DNA of 64,000 nucleotides from Cercophora sp. LCS_1 (taxonomy: Eukaryota > Ascomycota > Sordariomycetes > Sordariales > Lasiosphaeriaceae): contig JAPZLL010000070.1 of assembly GCA_036250225.1 (NCBI GenBank), forward strand, positions 1 to 64,000. The letters are read 5' to 3'. The notes below the pieces were generated by a model, which ran no database searches, was not told the DNA's origin, and saw only the letters and a program-made list of their open reading frames with translations. A program made the position numbers and the translations under genes. Position 1 is the first letter of the stretch. Each line of letters opens with the position of its first letter. Positions 31,401 through 42,090 of the stretch are shown in pieces.

Positions 31401-32744
31401 TGTTCATTTATTGAAAACACCAATCCTTTAACGGGCGAAGACACGACGCTAAATTTCACAGAACTGCACTGGGCGGCTCACAAGGGGGATCCCCGGCTCA
31501 CCTGGCGCGCCCTAAGTGGCGGTCAAATCAGGATTGACGAGATGGACATCCTCAACTGGACACCAGTCCATTATGCGGCTGCGAAACCGTCCTCCTGGAT
31601 ATCATCAATGTTGTTGGAGCGTCGAGCCAATGTCAACGTACAAGATGCCCATGGACGGACACCGTTGCATTATGCTTGCCGACATGGGGATACCTCGACT
31701 GTGCAAATTCTCGTACGAGCAGGTGCAGATATCAACACACAGGACATTGGCGGGCTTGCGCCTATACATTACGCAGCTATTCATGGAAGCTACTGCGGAT
31801 TAGAATCACTCATTGAAGCAGGAGCAGATATCGACTCTGTGGACATCTTGGGGCGTACCGCATTGCTTTGGGCCATATCGAAGGGACATGCTAATATAGT
31901 TACGCGTCTCTGGAAAGATTCGAAACAGAGACTGCGTGACCATAACGGCAGAACTTCTTTACATCTGGCAGCGATTGCAGACGTGGATGAAGCTTCCAAA
32001 AGGGATGATGTAGTCAAGGTGCTGCTTGAGCTGCCGGAGAAGAGTGCTGTCATGATCGAGTCCAGAGATCGGTTTGGATACACGCCATTGACTTTGTCTG
32101 CTAAGAGCGGGCATGAGTCTGTGGTTGAGCTGCTGCTTGATCGGGATGCTACCGCGGATGCGGGGGGTGGGGATGGAAAGACACCGCTCCACTGGGCTGC
32201 TGAGGGCGGGCATGAGGCTACGGTTAAGCTACTGTTGAATCAAAATGCTAATGTAAATGCCGGGGATAAGGACGAACAAACACCGCTCCACTGGGCTGCT
32301 GAGGGCGGGCATGAGGCTGTGGTTAAGCTACTGTTGGATCGAGATGCTAATGTGAATGCCGGGGATAAGTACCGATTGACACCGCTTCACTGGGCTGCTA
32401 TGGGCGGGCATGAGGCTGTGGTTAAGCTACTGTTGGATCGGGATGCTAATGTGAACGCTGGGGATAGGTACAGAGAGACACCGCTTCACTGGGCTGCTGA
32501 GGGCGGGCATGAGGCTATGGTTAAGCTACTGTTGGATCGGGATGCTAATGTGAACGCTGGGGATAGGTACGGACAGACACCGCTTCACCGGGCTGCTATG
32601 GGCGGGCATGAGGCTGTGGTTAAGCTGCTGCTTGATCGGAATGCTACTGTGGATACGGAGGATGAGGATGGAAAAACACCGCTCCATTTGGCTACTAAGG
32701 AAGGTCACGGGGCTGTAGTCAAACTGCTGCAGCCAAAGCCATAG
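28472..32744 (+). CDS. Large membrane-anchored ankyrin-repeat protein (1387 aa)
   Basis: Three exons, 28472-28590, 28648-29051 and 29104-32744, join in frame (4164 nt). Introns are 57 and 52 nt, GTAAGT...AG. The N-terminus has a signal-like hydrophobic stretch (LLAGVYLAAFAVC), a conserved TM segment in SQSMGWADGIILAMAPLGIM, then two more pairs of hydrophobic helices at about residues 230-400 (LYAVAALGIILQLGVVVF, GTLLLVAGILACAYVV). A soluble central region follows. Ankyrin repeats fill about 957-1387. The last six to seven units are nearly identical at DNA level. Such proteins occur in several copies per genome in Sordariomycetes and Eurotiomycetes; an immune-receptor-like role is only inferred from domain type and HET neighbours. 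Confidence 0.85.
32082..32744 (+). repeat. 99-bp tandem repeat array encoding ankyrin units
   Basis: Repeat starts recur exactly every 99 bp: 32082 (diverged), 32181, 32280, 32379, 32478, 32577 and 32676. The unit encodes TPLHWAAEGGHEAVVKLLLD plus RDANVNAGDxx. The central four are almost identical, and variation concentrates in codons just before TPL. Confidence 0.92.
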
Positions 32745-33812
32745 ATGTATGCCATCCATTCCGTCCTGTCGCGTATCTTCAATGCTGCATGCAGGGAACG
32801 TGGGAATCAAGCGAGGTCTTTCATTCTCTTCCGCCTCCAAGGTATCTGGTCACTCGTATCTGACATTTTGTGGCAGGTAGAATGCGATCACGACGAGAAC
32901 TGGCCCCTACCTCTGCGTTCCCTCAATCCTCTGGAGGCCGTTCATACGCTGAGGGAATATTCCAGGCGTAACCTCACCAAGGACACCGACATTCTCGCCG
33001 CTTCTGCTGCCATGCTAGTCGAGTACGAGACCAACGGTAGCGGGTTCCGTCATTGCTGGCGCCTTCCGATCCTGCCACATATCCCGTCGGAGCGCGCCTT
33101 GCCACACCAGCGGTACTCGTACCATCTCGACTTCTCTCCACAGAACTGGACACCAGCCCGTGCTCTCTTTTGTAGCCTGGGATGGTTCGTGCCACTTGAA
33201 AGATACGACGCAACCCCCTTGCTCCAGCGACGTGATAGCGCATCATTCCCCAGCTGGTCTTGGTGCGGATGGAAAGGCCCGATAGGGAGGTTTCCATGGC
33301 AGATTGAGTCTGGTCGGCATGACAAGTCGACCTTTGACGAAAGCAATGTTGCCATGACCGTAAACATCTCGTTTAAACTGGAACTTGGTGACGGTTCACT
33401 GGTCGATTGGGACGCATACTCGCAACGGGATCATTTCACCCGCAAAGAGACCCTGTCGAGGTTTATCCACATCACTGCCAACAAAACTGATGTCTTTTTG
33501 AAAGGCGAGGATCAAAGGGGTTATTTTCCTGTTCTTGAACAGGAGGGTGGGACTTGGACTGGCAGAGAGGAGTGGACTGCGTTCCAGTGTAATGTGGAAC
33601 CTGACACGCTTCCTCCAAAAGGATTACTCATCCATCTTGTCCCTGCCATGTTTAGGTATAATCAAGTTTCGGCGGGAGGGCACCCGATCCTGCTGGTGCT
33701 TGGGGAGGTTGGTGGGTGCATGGAGAGGCTGGGTATCTGTTACAGGGAATCGGCGCCCAGGTATGTGGATATTTGGCCACAATCAAAGTTGAGGACGACG
33801 AGGATAGGATAA
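32745..33812 (+). pseudogene. HET-protein C-terminal part lacking the HET domain (355 codons)
   Basis: The frame starts with ATG directly after the ankyrin gene's stop codon. It contains the standard downstream region of HET proteins: YSRRNLTKDTDILAASAAML, RHCWRLPILP and FPSWSWCGWKG. No SHTWG-type, IDxxCI or WxxQE motifs precede it. Nothing suggests an upstream exon. It is best explained as a 5'-truncated HET gene left by a rearrangement, possibly expressed as a read-on of the ankyrin transcript. The frame itself is intact. Confidence 0.65.
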
Positions 33813-34024
33813 CCTATCTCGAGTGGAGGTTTCCGTGTGTGACCATTGGGACTGAAGTGGCGAGATGTAGGCAACTTGGCAGTCTTGATTGTAGACAACC
33901 TCGGGATGTATCTGTTCTCACTCCCTCCGTCTGAGTCGTGATCGAAGTGCGGGGTTTCGGGCTCTTTGGTTGGGTCGCAATCCTACCCGACTGACAGTCA
34001 GAGCTCTCCTCACCAATGTAGCGG

Positions 34025-36124
34025 ATGCTAGCGCTTTCCAAACAACCGATTAAATCACTCTACTCACCGACTGACCAAGTCGATGAAATGGACCCAGATT
34101 TCGACGCACCAGCCGATACATGTGACGGATGCGGGTGGTCCTCTGCCACGTCCCGGCAATGGCTGATACCTCGAGCATCACTCGCCAACCTCCAGGAATT
34201 TGCTCACCATGGCTGTCCGCGATGCAGACTCCTGAGTGAGGCCGTAATGCGCTTCAAATCTCGTTGGCACGGGGTCGATGAAACGCGCGTCGTCGTTCGT
34301 TGTCATTCGCAGACACTCGGCGCCGGCGTTCGTGTCTTGTGGCCCGTAGAACCTGGCCAAATCAACCGACGAGATGCTGAGCAGATTGGAATAGAGATTT
34401 TTGCTGAGGTTTGTTTTCACGCGGGACCGACACTGGTTCTGGCGATAGCTAACTTCTTACCTACCCTGCTTCAGAGGCGGCCCGATCTTCCCTGGCTTCA
34501 CTTCAGCCAGCGCCGAATTCCGGCTTCAGCTGAAGACGGGTCACTTGATTTCCTGAAGGATATGCTCCACGACTGTGTATCCAATCATGGAGCCTGTAAC
34601 AACACAACGTCCGCAACACGGAGCCCGACTCGACTGCTGCGGATTGTTGACTCGGATCCCAGACAAGGACAAAGGGTCTATCTCACCACAACATCTCCAG
34701 GAAAAAGCTACAAATACACTGCCCTGAGTCACTGCTGGGGAGTCCCCGAGGAAGCCAAAAAGATGCCCAAAACCACACGTGATAACCTTCTCCGACATCA
34801 AGTAGAAGGGATTCCGGTTTCCCACCTTACCCGCACATTTCAGGACGCCATCAACTTGACGGTCCAGCTCGGTCTTGCGTACATCTGGATAGACTCGCTG
34901 TGCATCATACAGGGCGATGCCGCAGATTGGGCCACCGAGTCCGTCACCATGGCCAGCGTCTACGGTGGTGCGCACCTCGTCATCGCCGCAACATGTGGCA
35001 AGGATGGCAAAGACGGTTTGTACCCGCCGAGGAATCCCCTGCAACAGTTCGATCTCCCGCTGGGGCAATCCACCGGTTCCGTGAGGGTATTGATCAAGAG
35101 TTTCGAACCTGGGGCTTGGAACCATCAAGCATGGCAGTTCGGAACCTGGACCCCATCGTCCGATTTCGATTTGGCGCTCCATCGAAGGGCCTGGACGTTT
35201 CAAGAGAGATTGCTTGCCAAACGCATCGTGCACTTCAGCCCTCTCGAAATGATCTGGGAGTGCTGGACCTCGAGTAGCTGCGAATGCGGAGAACTGCAGC
35301 ACGAAAGATACCGCAAAATATTCCCGGGGGCCAAGTCAAAGCTGAGGGAAGCCATCACGGACAGCGGGGTGCAAGAAAGGCTTCAGGCATGGGACGGCGT
35401 GATTGCGGGTTACAGCGTCAGGGACATCACGTATTACCACGATAGAGTCCAGGCCATTGCCGGCATCGCGCTGCAGTTCGGGATGAACAAAAGATGCGCC
35501 ACCGGTTCAGGTCCCCCGGAGGCAGGGCTAGGGAGGTACCTTTGCGGCGTCTGGGAGGCGGACCTCCCCATGGGCCTGCTCTGGTATTCGCTTCTCACCA
35601 ACGCCGGAGAACGTTATTACAGGGGTCCTCATCGCAGGCTTCGCGGCTGGACCGTCCCAACGTGGTCGTGGTTGTCTGTGCAAGGAGATGTCTCCCACGC
35701 AGACCGGGAAGGAATCGAATCACCGTTGGCAAGCATCACCAACATCTCGTACCGAGTCTCATTGGATAACCCTTACGGGGCGCCCGTGGATATCCCGACA
35801 CTTACGGTTCGATGCACGACCGTCAATATCGATATACAGGACCAAGGTGATGCCATCTGTGGCAGGGAATATTCATTGAGTCATCCATTGTTGGAAGATA
35901 CGTGCAACTTGGAATGCGATGTCAGTGTGTTGGATTTCCCGTTTGGCAAGTGTCAAGTCAAGGCGTTGAGGATAACTACGCGAAGAGAGTCTGACGCCAT
36001 GAACTGCTTGATCGTTTGCCAGGTGGGGAGTGGTGGAACCCGATATGAACGAGTGGGTATTGCGAGCGTTGCCAACGAAATATTTGAGAAAAGTGGCACT
36101 GAGGAGGATATTGTGTTGGCCTGA
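34025..36124 (+). CDS. HET-domain protein with Cys-rich N-terminal block (699 aa)
   Basis: Single intact exon; an alternative start is Met22 (34088, MDPDFDAPAD). The N-terminus has the class-specific CDGCGW...GCPRCRLL cysteine block. The HET domain (about 230-385) shows YTALSHCWGVPEE, AYIWIDSLCIIQGD and WTFQERLLAKRIV. The C-terminal region has TWSWLSVQGDV and ends with a CLIVCQVGSGGTRYERVGIA segment. It belongs to the large cytosolic HET class linked to incompatibility reactions. Only 212 bp separate it from the HET remnant upstream, on the same strand. Confidence 0.9.
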   Translation: MLALSKQPIKSLYSPTDQVDEMDPDFDAPADTCDGCGWSSATSRQWLIPRASLANLQEFAHHGCPRCRLLSEAVMRFKSRWHGVDETRVVVRCHSQTLGAGVRVLWPVEPGQINRRDAEQIGIEIFAEVCFHAGPTLVLAIANFLPTLLQRRPDLPWLHFSQRRIPASAEDGSLDFLKDMLHDCVSNHGACNNTTSATRSPTRLLRIVDSDPRQGQRVYLTTTSPGKSYKYTALSHCWGVPEEAKKMPKTTRDNLLRHQVEGIPVSHLTRTFQDAINLTVQLGLAYIWIDSLCIIQGDAADWATESVTMASVYGGAHLVIAATCGKDGKDGLYPPRNPLQQFDLPLGQSTGSVRVLIKSFEPGAWNHQAWQFGTWTPSSDFDLALHRRAWTFQERLLAKRIVHFSPLEMIWECWTSSSCECGELQHERYRKIFPGAKSKLREAITDSGVQERLQAWDGVIAGYSVRDITYYHDRVQAIAGIALQFGMNKRCATGSGPPEAGLGRYLCGVWEADLPMGLLWYSLLTNAGERYYRGPHRRLRGWTVPTWSWLSVQGDVSHADREGIESPLASITNISYRVSLDNPYGAPVDIPTLTVRCTTVNIDIQDQGDAICGREYSLSHPLLEDTCNLECDVSVLDFPFGKCQVKALRITTRRESDAMNCLIVCQVGSGGTRYERVGIASVANEIFEKSGTEEDIVLA

Positions 36125-36215
36125 TTTTCCAGTGCATGGTGGTTCATAGATATTCTCAAGCGGCCGTGGCGCATACACATATATTGCTGAATAAACAATA
36201 CATACAAAATCTGTC

Positions 36216-36740
36216 TCACAAAAGGGTTCCACGGTTCTGGACAGCAATCAACATCCCAATGAGCTCCACGGAGGCGTATACGCCATTGTGGACCGATGGT
36301 TGATGGCTGAGAACACACGGCTTGAACGAGCACTCGGTGGCAGCGAGATCAGAACGAGAAAGCGCGGGCCGATCCGTGCGGTTGACGTTAGATACTTGCA
36401 GCAATCGAATCGCGTGGCACGAGAGCTCGAATGTCCCGACCTGGGCGACGTTCATGTTCTGGAAGGGACTGGAGTTGCCTGTGGTTCGCAGTTCGGCCGT
36501 TTTATTAGGTAGCGATGCGCTGCAAACAACTTGAGAATGCCGAGTATGACGAGCCCTCGGATATGTCGACTTCCTGACAGGCCAGGTCGATTTGGGTGGT
36601 GATATCCGAGCACCGCGAGCAGAATCCGAAAGTTGCCACTGCCGGCCGGATGCAATTACCGGTGTTACAGAAGGACTGAGGCGTGTTGACGTTCTTGCTG
36701 AGACCTGCGGTGTCGAACGTTTTTTATCGTCCCTGGACAC
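36216..36740 (-). pseudogene. DUF3176 membrane-protein relic, frameshifted
   Basis: On the minus strand one frame (about 36720-36540) reads FCNTGNCIRPAVATFGFCSR then CSDIT, the hallmark 'C.TGNC.......GFCS.C.DIT' loop of DUF3176. A second frame (about 36545-36216) continues with SLPNKTAELRTTGNSS and TECSFKPCVLSHQPSVHNG, matching the later 'SLPNG' and 'AAEC....CV......V.NG' blocks. A frame change near 36545 and missing N-terminal helices and C-terminal part make it non-functional. Confidence 0.6.
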
Positions 36741-37922
36741 GGGTTAAAGATCGCCAGGCCTTCCGCCCACTGATCCGCTGCTAAGGGCGGGATGAGAAAT
36801 GGACGATAATTAGTGATCCGTGTGCGCGAGAGTGATGCAGTTGACCTAGGGAAGCGTAGAGGCATTGCACTGCATAGCAGAGAGTGCATCCTTCTCTTGA
36901 CAGGCGTGGGCAATACCGCGTCAGGCAAGAGGCCAAATTCCCCTTTCAGGAGTCACCTTCCATTGCCCTTTCCAACGTTCGGACCGAGCTCCGCCGTCAG
37001 GAAGATACCCATGACCCTTCGGATGCGATATCCGACGTATGGATCAGAGCAGAGACTCTCGGTGTGAGAAAGTGGGTCTATGCTCGCCGCAGAACCCAGG
37101 GATCCAGTTGCAGATCAGCAAACAACAGTTTGAGCATCAGCCTGTCGAGCGCCTTCGCTTCCACTGAAAGGAGGTGATCTTTTAGCTAACTCGTAGAATT
37201 TCTGTTTCTAGTCTTCTGGCAACGTCTTTGTGAAAGGGGCCAATGTGCGCCGCGCCCAAACACGATGCACCCCAGACGGCGGATCCCGAATCCGGGGAGC
37301 GCCCGGCCTGGGTCAGGGTTCTTTTGGGTAGAGGCAGGGCGGCACAACACAACAGGACAACGACGCTGTGCCTCGCGGCGCGAAATGGGGCTTGCATCTG
37401 GACGTTCGGAAGTTGATCATCTGTTTTGCTGGTGTTTGGTGGGGTCTCTTCGGGTCCAACCGCTATTGTGTCAGCCGCTGCGCGGCGCTTTGGTCGCCGG
37501 GTTCAAACTGGATGCGTTTTCCCCCTGGACTGCCCGCATTGGGCGACTTGCAGATGTTTTTGACGGCTTTTGTTTGGTTACCAGGCCTCGGCAAACTGAC
37601 CCGAGCCGCGCCTTACGGTGGAGGCGCCAATGCCCCATATGATCGACGTCGGCCATCCGTCTCACATATTGTCGGATCCAATGCACTTCTGATACACATC
37701 CTGGTTTTTGGACTCAACTCACGGCAATTCTCTTCGGGTCGTTCGTGGAATTCGTTTTTTTTTTTTTGGCTGATATTAATCATCCCGTCTCCCGGCACAG
37801 AATAGGCTTGGTCGGAATTTTCCCCTCGTCTGATTGTGCTGTGCTCAACCCATCCCAACTTTGACGGCGGTGTCAGCCGTCTTCCATTCGTTTTCCATTC
37901 TTGTCCCACGAGGGCCGCAACG
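36741..37922. other. Intergenic, nothing recognised
   Basis: No supported gene on either strand. A T-rich run near 37756-37767 and the CT-rich end may belong to the promoter of the next gene. Confidence 0.4.
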
Positions 37923-39187
37923 ATGCTCGAGTTCAACCCCAGGCTGGACTACGGGTCCCGGCTGAACGCCATCATCTGGTTGATGATCTCGGTGGCCGCC
38001 ATCTTCCTCTTCACCCGACTGTACCTCAAGAACTGCCAGAACCGGGGGCTTTGGTGGGATGACTACGCCCTCCTCGCGGCGTGGGTTTTTCAGGCCACCC
38101 AGGCGGGCCTTGTCTCGTACATCATCACTCTCGGTTACGGGAAATCCGTCATCCCACTCGAAAACGGCCGGCTGTTTGGACTGCCCGTCAATATGTTGTC
38201 GACCTTTTTGATACTGGCAAATTTTCTCGGCAAGTTGTCGTTCGCGCTCACACTTCTACGCATGCCCGCTGTCTGGCTGCGAATCACTGTGTGGTACATC
38301 ATTATCACCCTCGCGGCGACACTCGGGCTCAGCGGCGCTCTCGTGTGGATTGAGTGTTTCGATTTCAAGCGCAAGACGAACTGTGTCCCGGTAGACATCT
38401 CGGTTAGCTATAACATATTCTCATGTGGTAGGTGGATCCGTGTCTTCTGCAGTCTGGTGAAGCTGACACAAGGAGTGTACTCGGCCATCATGGATGTCGC
38501 CCTCGCATTCCTGCCCTGGAAGTTCATCTGGGAGCTGCAGATGAGCAAAAAGGAGAAGTTTGGCGTTGTCGTTGCCATGAGCATGGGTGTTTTGTTGGTC
38601 TCCCCTTGGTTGCCGTGCCCACAATTGCTGACGTGTCGTAGTGCCGGAGCTGCTGCAGGACTGAAGATCACTGCGCTTCCAACGGTAGCGAAGGATCCTC
38701 GTAAGTTCATCCGGATAGCAAACGTGTGGCTCTATGCTAAAACTGTGCAGAGGCAAGCATTGGACTAGTCATCTGGGGCAATGCCGAGTCGGCGATATGC
38801 ATCATGGCGGCCTCGATCCCGATTCTGCGAGCCCTTGTGCGTGGCGGACTTCGGGGACCGGTTCCTAGGGGTTACCGGACAGACGAAACCGGATACGAGA
38901 CAGCCATGACCGAGTCTCGAACCGCTATGAGCGCTGCTGGCGCGCCTAGGATCATCCCGCGTCGTCCTGTCGGCGCTCCGCCTGCGCAACGCAAGGAGGG
39001 GTCAAGTGGATCGGTTGCGGCAGTCTCCCTGGACAGGACGCTCACAAGTGACAGCCCTGAGCCGACGAAGGGTAAGGGTGCCGGCGATCGTGGAGAGTGG
39101 AGCGATGACGATAGCATCGAGCTGGCCAACTACGACCATGCTCGACCACAAATGCCGCGGGATTTCCTCCGTCCGAATCCTGTGTGA
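37923..39187 (+). CDS. PTH11-like seven-helix receptor (Fung_rhodopsin family, 373 aa)
   Basis: Four exons, 37923-38427, 38473-38593, 38642-38700 and 38751-39187, join in frame (1122 nt). Introns are 45, 48 and 50 nt; the first two are multiples of three and contain no stop, so an unspliced reading also looks open. Family hallmarks: WWDDYALLAAW, LGKLSFALTLLRM, the spliced junction giving MSMGVFAGAAAGLKITALP, and GLVIWGNAESAICIMAASIP. Seven hydrophobic helices are followed by a polar Ser/Arg-rich cytosolic tail. It is an integral plasma-membrane protein of a family that includes the Magnaporthe surface sensor Pth11; the ligand is unknown. Confidence 0.85.
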
Positions 39188-39797
39188 GGGTCGGATCCTG
39201 TGGTGATCGTCTTAGCAGTACCGCCTTGTTTGGCGAAAGGTGACAACAGAAACGCTCACAAACAGCCGTTTGAGGCTCGGAAGAGACAGGCTGATGGGGC
39301 ATTCCGGATTGCGGCTGCAGAGCAGCGAGGATCGAGCAGCCTAGCGGCGGCTGCGGCTCAAAGAGCCAGGGAATGGGCGCTCTGCTGTCCTCCCGGGCCA
39401 CCAAGCTCGCACCGACCGATTGAGGAGGGGCAAGGGATTAAAGGGCAGCGAGGCACTGAGTTACCAATGACAGGATGGCGAGGGCTTTGGCTCAGATACT
39501 CTGAAATGCCAGCTGCAAGGGGTGTCATAGGCGTCCAGTCGTTAGGCACAGGGCAAGGCCGCATCCGCCCAAGATGTAGATAGGTAGACAGGATATCGGT
39601 GGCTGCGCCGTAGAATGGCCCGCAATGGTGGCGGAAGTCTCGCGGGATCGGACGGCGCGGGGATGGCGAAGGGGTGCGCAAATGGACAGGTCCGGGCGTG
39701 GTGAAGGAGACCGATGAGGGTCTTCAGACTGGAAAGGCAGGCAGATAGAACGAGGAGAGCACGGCGATACCATACAATTAACGGAAGGGATCTCATC
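39188..39797. other. Convergent intergenic region
   Basis: Between the 3' ends of the receptor and YwbE-like genes. No feature recognised. Confidence 0.4.
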
Positions 39798-40355
39798 CTA
39801 ATCGTCGAAGTGGCTGGCAACGTGATGTGCAACGGCGGCAACGTCTCCCTCGAATGCTCCGCAAACGGGACATGTCGATGTCTCCTCGGGTACCAGCGCC
39901 GACTGTTCTTGGGCGAAGTGTTGGGATTGTGCATCCGTGGAGCTCTGATCCTGTTTCTTGGCCGGTTTCCGTTGGCGTGCCGGCTTGATATAGGCGTCAA
40001 GGCCAACGGTCGACGACGGGAGCTCATCCTGCCCCTGCCCCTGCCGGCCGGACTGGTGCAGCTGGTGCGAGAACCCATCCTGACGGAAGACGTCTCCAGA
40101 AGTCTCGCCGGACTCCGCCGCCTGACCGGAGGTGGCTGCGCCTGTGACCATGGTCTGGACGCGACCGACGCGGCCGTCGGCCAAGCGCACCTTGATGCCC
40201 CGCGGGTGGTTTCCGCGCGTCAGCACATCCTGCACCACACCCGACACAGTGCGCCCAGTCGGCTGATCGGCTTTGAGAACAATGTTGACCGAGGCGCCAG
40301 GCAGGACCTCTCTCGTTGTCGGAACGCGTCGCATTGCGGAGGAAGGAGGTCGCAT
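39798..40355 (-). CDS. YwbE-domain protein with C-terminal UBZ-like zinc finger (185 aa)
   Basis: The start is set at MRPPSSAMRRVP because similarity begins there; an open frame extends upstream to 40499 without support. Residues 10-70 (VPTTREVLPGASVNIVLKAD, RGNHPRGIKVRLADGRVGRV) match the YwbE/DUF2196 domain. A Gln/Ser-rich linker follows. The C-terminus has TCPVCGAFEGDVAAVAHHVA then SHF, a C2H2 arrangement like a UBZ4 ubiquitin-binding finger. The molecular role of YwbE in fungi is not established. Intact, single exon. Confidence 0.8.
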   Translation of the reverse strand: MRPPSSAMRRVPTTREVLPGASVNIVLKADQPTGRTVSGVVQDVLTRGNHPRGIKVRLADGRVGRVQTMVTGAATSGQAAESGETSGDVFRQDGFSHQLHQSGRQGQGQDELPSSTVGLDAYIKPARQRKPAKKQDQSSTDAQSQHFAQEQSALVPEETSTCPVCGAFEGDVAAVAHHVASHFDD

Positions 40356-40564
40356 GTTGTTTTGCTGATCAAACTTTGGCGGGGTTGTTGCAAAGTCGGA
40401 GATTCTGGCTGGGAGCTTGGCGTTGTCACTGTCCGGGTCCCTTATCTGGCTTATCAGAAAGACCCGTCTTATTGGCTCTGATTTTGGGCAGCCCCACATA
40501 GCAATCAGGGGCGCACCACTCGCAACTTTTCATGTCAAGAGTCATGCACCCACCAACTTTCGGG

Positions 40565-40690
40565 AGGTAAACCTGTCAGGTTGTCTGTGACGAATCTGGG
40601 CACACGCAACCTCGTTTTTCGTTTATCGCCCTGAGCTGGTGTGAGCTGGGTCGAGCTGTGGCCGGCCTGTCCTGAGCTTTCCCTCTTGGG
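40565..40690 (-). repeat. Interspersed repeat, copy 3 (inverted, right half only)
   Basis: Read on the minus strand: cacagctcgacccagctcac then ccagctcagggcgataaacgaaaa and gtgtgcccagattcgtcaca, matching the second block of copies 1 and 2 in the same order. The first block is absent. Confidence 0.75.
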
Positions 40691-40827
40691 TACACTGGGC
40701 ACACTTTTTGACACTTCCTGGTGCATTATAAGTCAGAAATATCTATCATATTCACCACAGTTTAAGCTGTTGATGCTATTAATGACTCACTGGCAGGTGG
40801 TGTCCGCCTAATCTTGTCAGCCAGGCC

Positions 40828-40835
40828 TATATAAA
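40828..40835 (+). promoter_or_regulatory. TATA box upstream of the 41060 pseudogene
   Basis: TATATAAA about 230 bp before the ATG at 41060, with CA-rich leader sequence after it. Confidence 0.4.
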
Positions 40836-41059
40836 CCAAGTCTTTGCACGGTCTTCAGGTTCCCATAATCCCAGCAAGACAATCAGCTTGTCCCCGTCCC
40901 CAGTCAACCCCCCCCTTCTCTGGCAACACAACCAACCCAACACCACAACGCTAGCGACAGCACTGAACCTAGGTAGGCGGCGCTTTCCTACTAAGCGACA
41001 ACCTCCTCCATGGTTCAATATGATAACCTCATTCCACTAACAATACGGCCTAGCACACA

Positions 41060-41712
41060 ATGGCTCCCCACGAATTTGCCTCTTCCCCCCGCCGTCAGAC
41101 CAACTCATCCGCCTCTGGTCTTCCGAGCTAGACCGCTCTCTCCGCGAGCTCAACATCCCTCCCTCCGGGTTCTCCGCCGCCTGAAACGCCTGCCTCCAGG
41201 TAATCTCATCTGTCCTCACCTTCAAACACCGTGAGAACGTTACCCCCGAGGGCGACGACGCCCAAACCCTCGCCAAGATCGAGCCCGTATCCAATGAGGT
41301 CCTGGCCATCCTGGCCTCCCTCATCGTCATGCGTCCCCTCCAACCGGAGCTCATCACCTTTGGCAACGCGTGCCAGGATGCCACCCCGGCGCTTTATCGC
41401 AGGGTTGAGGAGGAGCTGTACTCGGATTACGAGAGGTATCTCGGCACCATGTCGGCGGCGGATGCGGCTGCGCATACGGCTGGGCATCCCATGGAACCAC
41501 AGGCTAGTACCCAATGCCAGCCCATCACCTGCATCACTGTACAGCACCTCGAGAGCTTCACCCAGGGGCTGGCGGCGCCTGACCGCAACTTCAAGCACGA
41601 CTCCGCCAACCTGGGCGTGGGCGCGGGCGTGGGTGTGGGGATGCAGCCACGAGGCTTGGCATCACGTCAACCGACGGCCTTCATAGCAAGCCACCGTCCT
41701 GATCCGGGGTAA
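41060..41712 (+). pseudogene. Hypothetical protein gene with one frameshift and one TGA
   Basis: The ATG at 41060 opens MAPHEFAS; the continuing sense is in another frame (PSDQLIRLWSSELDRSLREL), reached by one missing base in the C-run at about 41084-41090. In that frame TGA occurs at 41182-41184, after which the same frame continues NACLQVISSVLTFKHREN, AKIEPVSNEVLAILASLIVM and LYRRVEEELYSDYERYLGTM to 41712. The protein looks helical and acidic, without a signal peptide. I do not recognise the family. A promoter-like TATA box upstream suggests a once-active gene. A spliced model is possible but I found no clean one. Confidence 0.5.
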
Positions 41713-42090
41713 CGGTGTGATTGTGGGGCTCAGTCAGGTTAAAGGCGAGATGCCGTGTTCACCGGACACACTTCAGAGCCTCGTCCTGTTTGAGGCTATG
41801 GCGTTTAGCTGCTGCGAGCCAAGTCTGCACACCGACTCTGGAAACCAATCGACGGCGGGAACTTTCAATACTCGATGCATATCGCTAAGTTTGGTGTTAG
41901 CCTGGGCTTTCCAGAATGGCGCCATGTGTGTGTATGTGTCGTTTTCATGGTTTCCATTAATAACAGTAGGTTCTGTCGTCGGAGATGTCTTTTTTTTTTT
42001 CCTGGAACACTGGGTTCAGACAACAGCCTGTCCCTCCTGATTGCAAACACACCAAGGACAGATCAGAGTGGCCTTGCCCTGCTATCTATA
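41713..42090. other. Intergenic, probable promoter of the membrane sensor-like gene
   Basis: Contains a T-run at about 41989-42000; no gene. Confidence 0.35.

Larger units (their letters stand above)
40356..41059. other. Intergenic with repeat copy 3 and a TATA box
   Basis: Holds the inverted repeat copy at 40565-40690 and a TATA box at 40828; both are listed separately. Confidence 0.5.
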
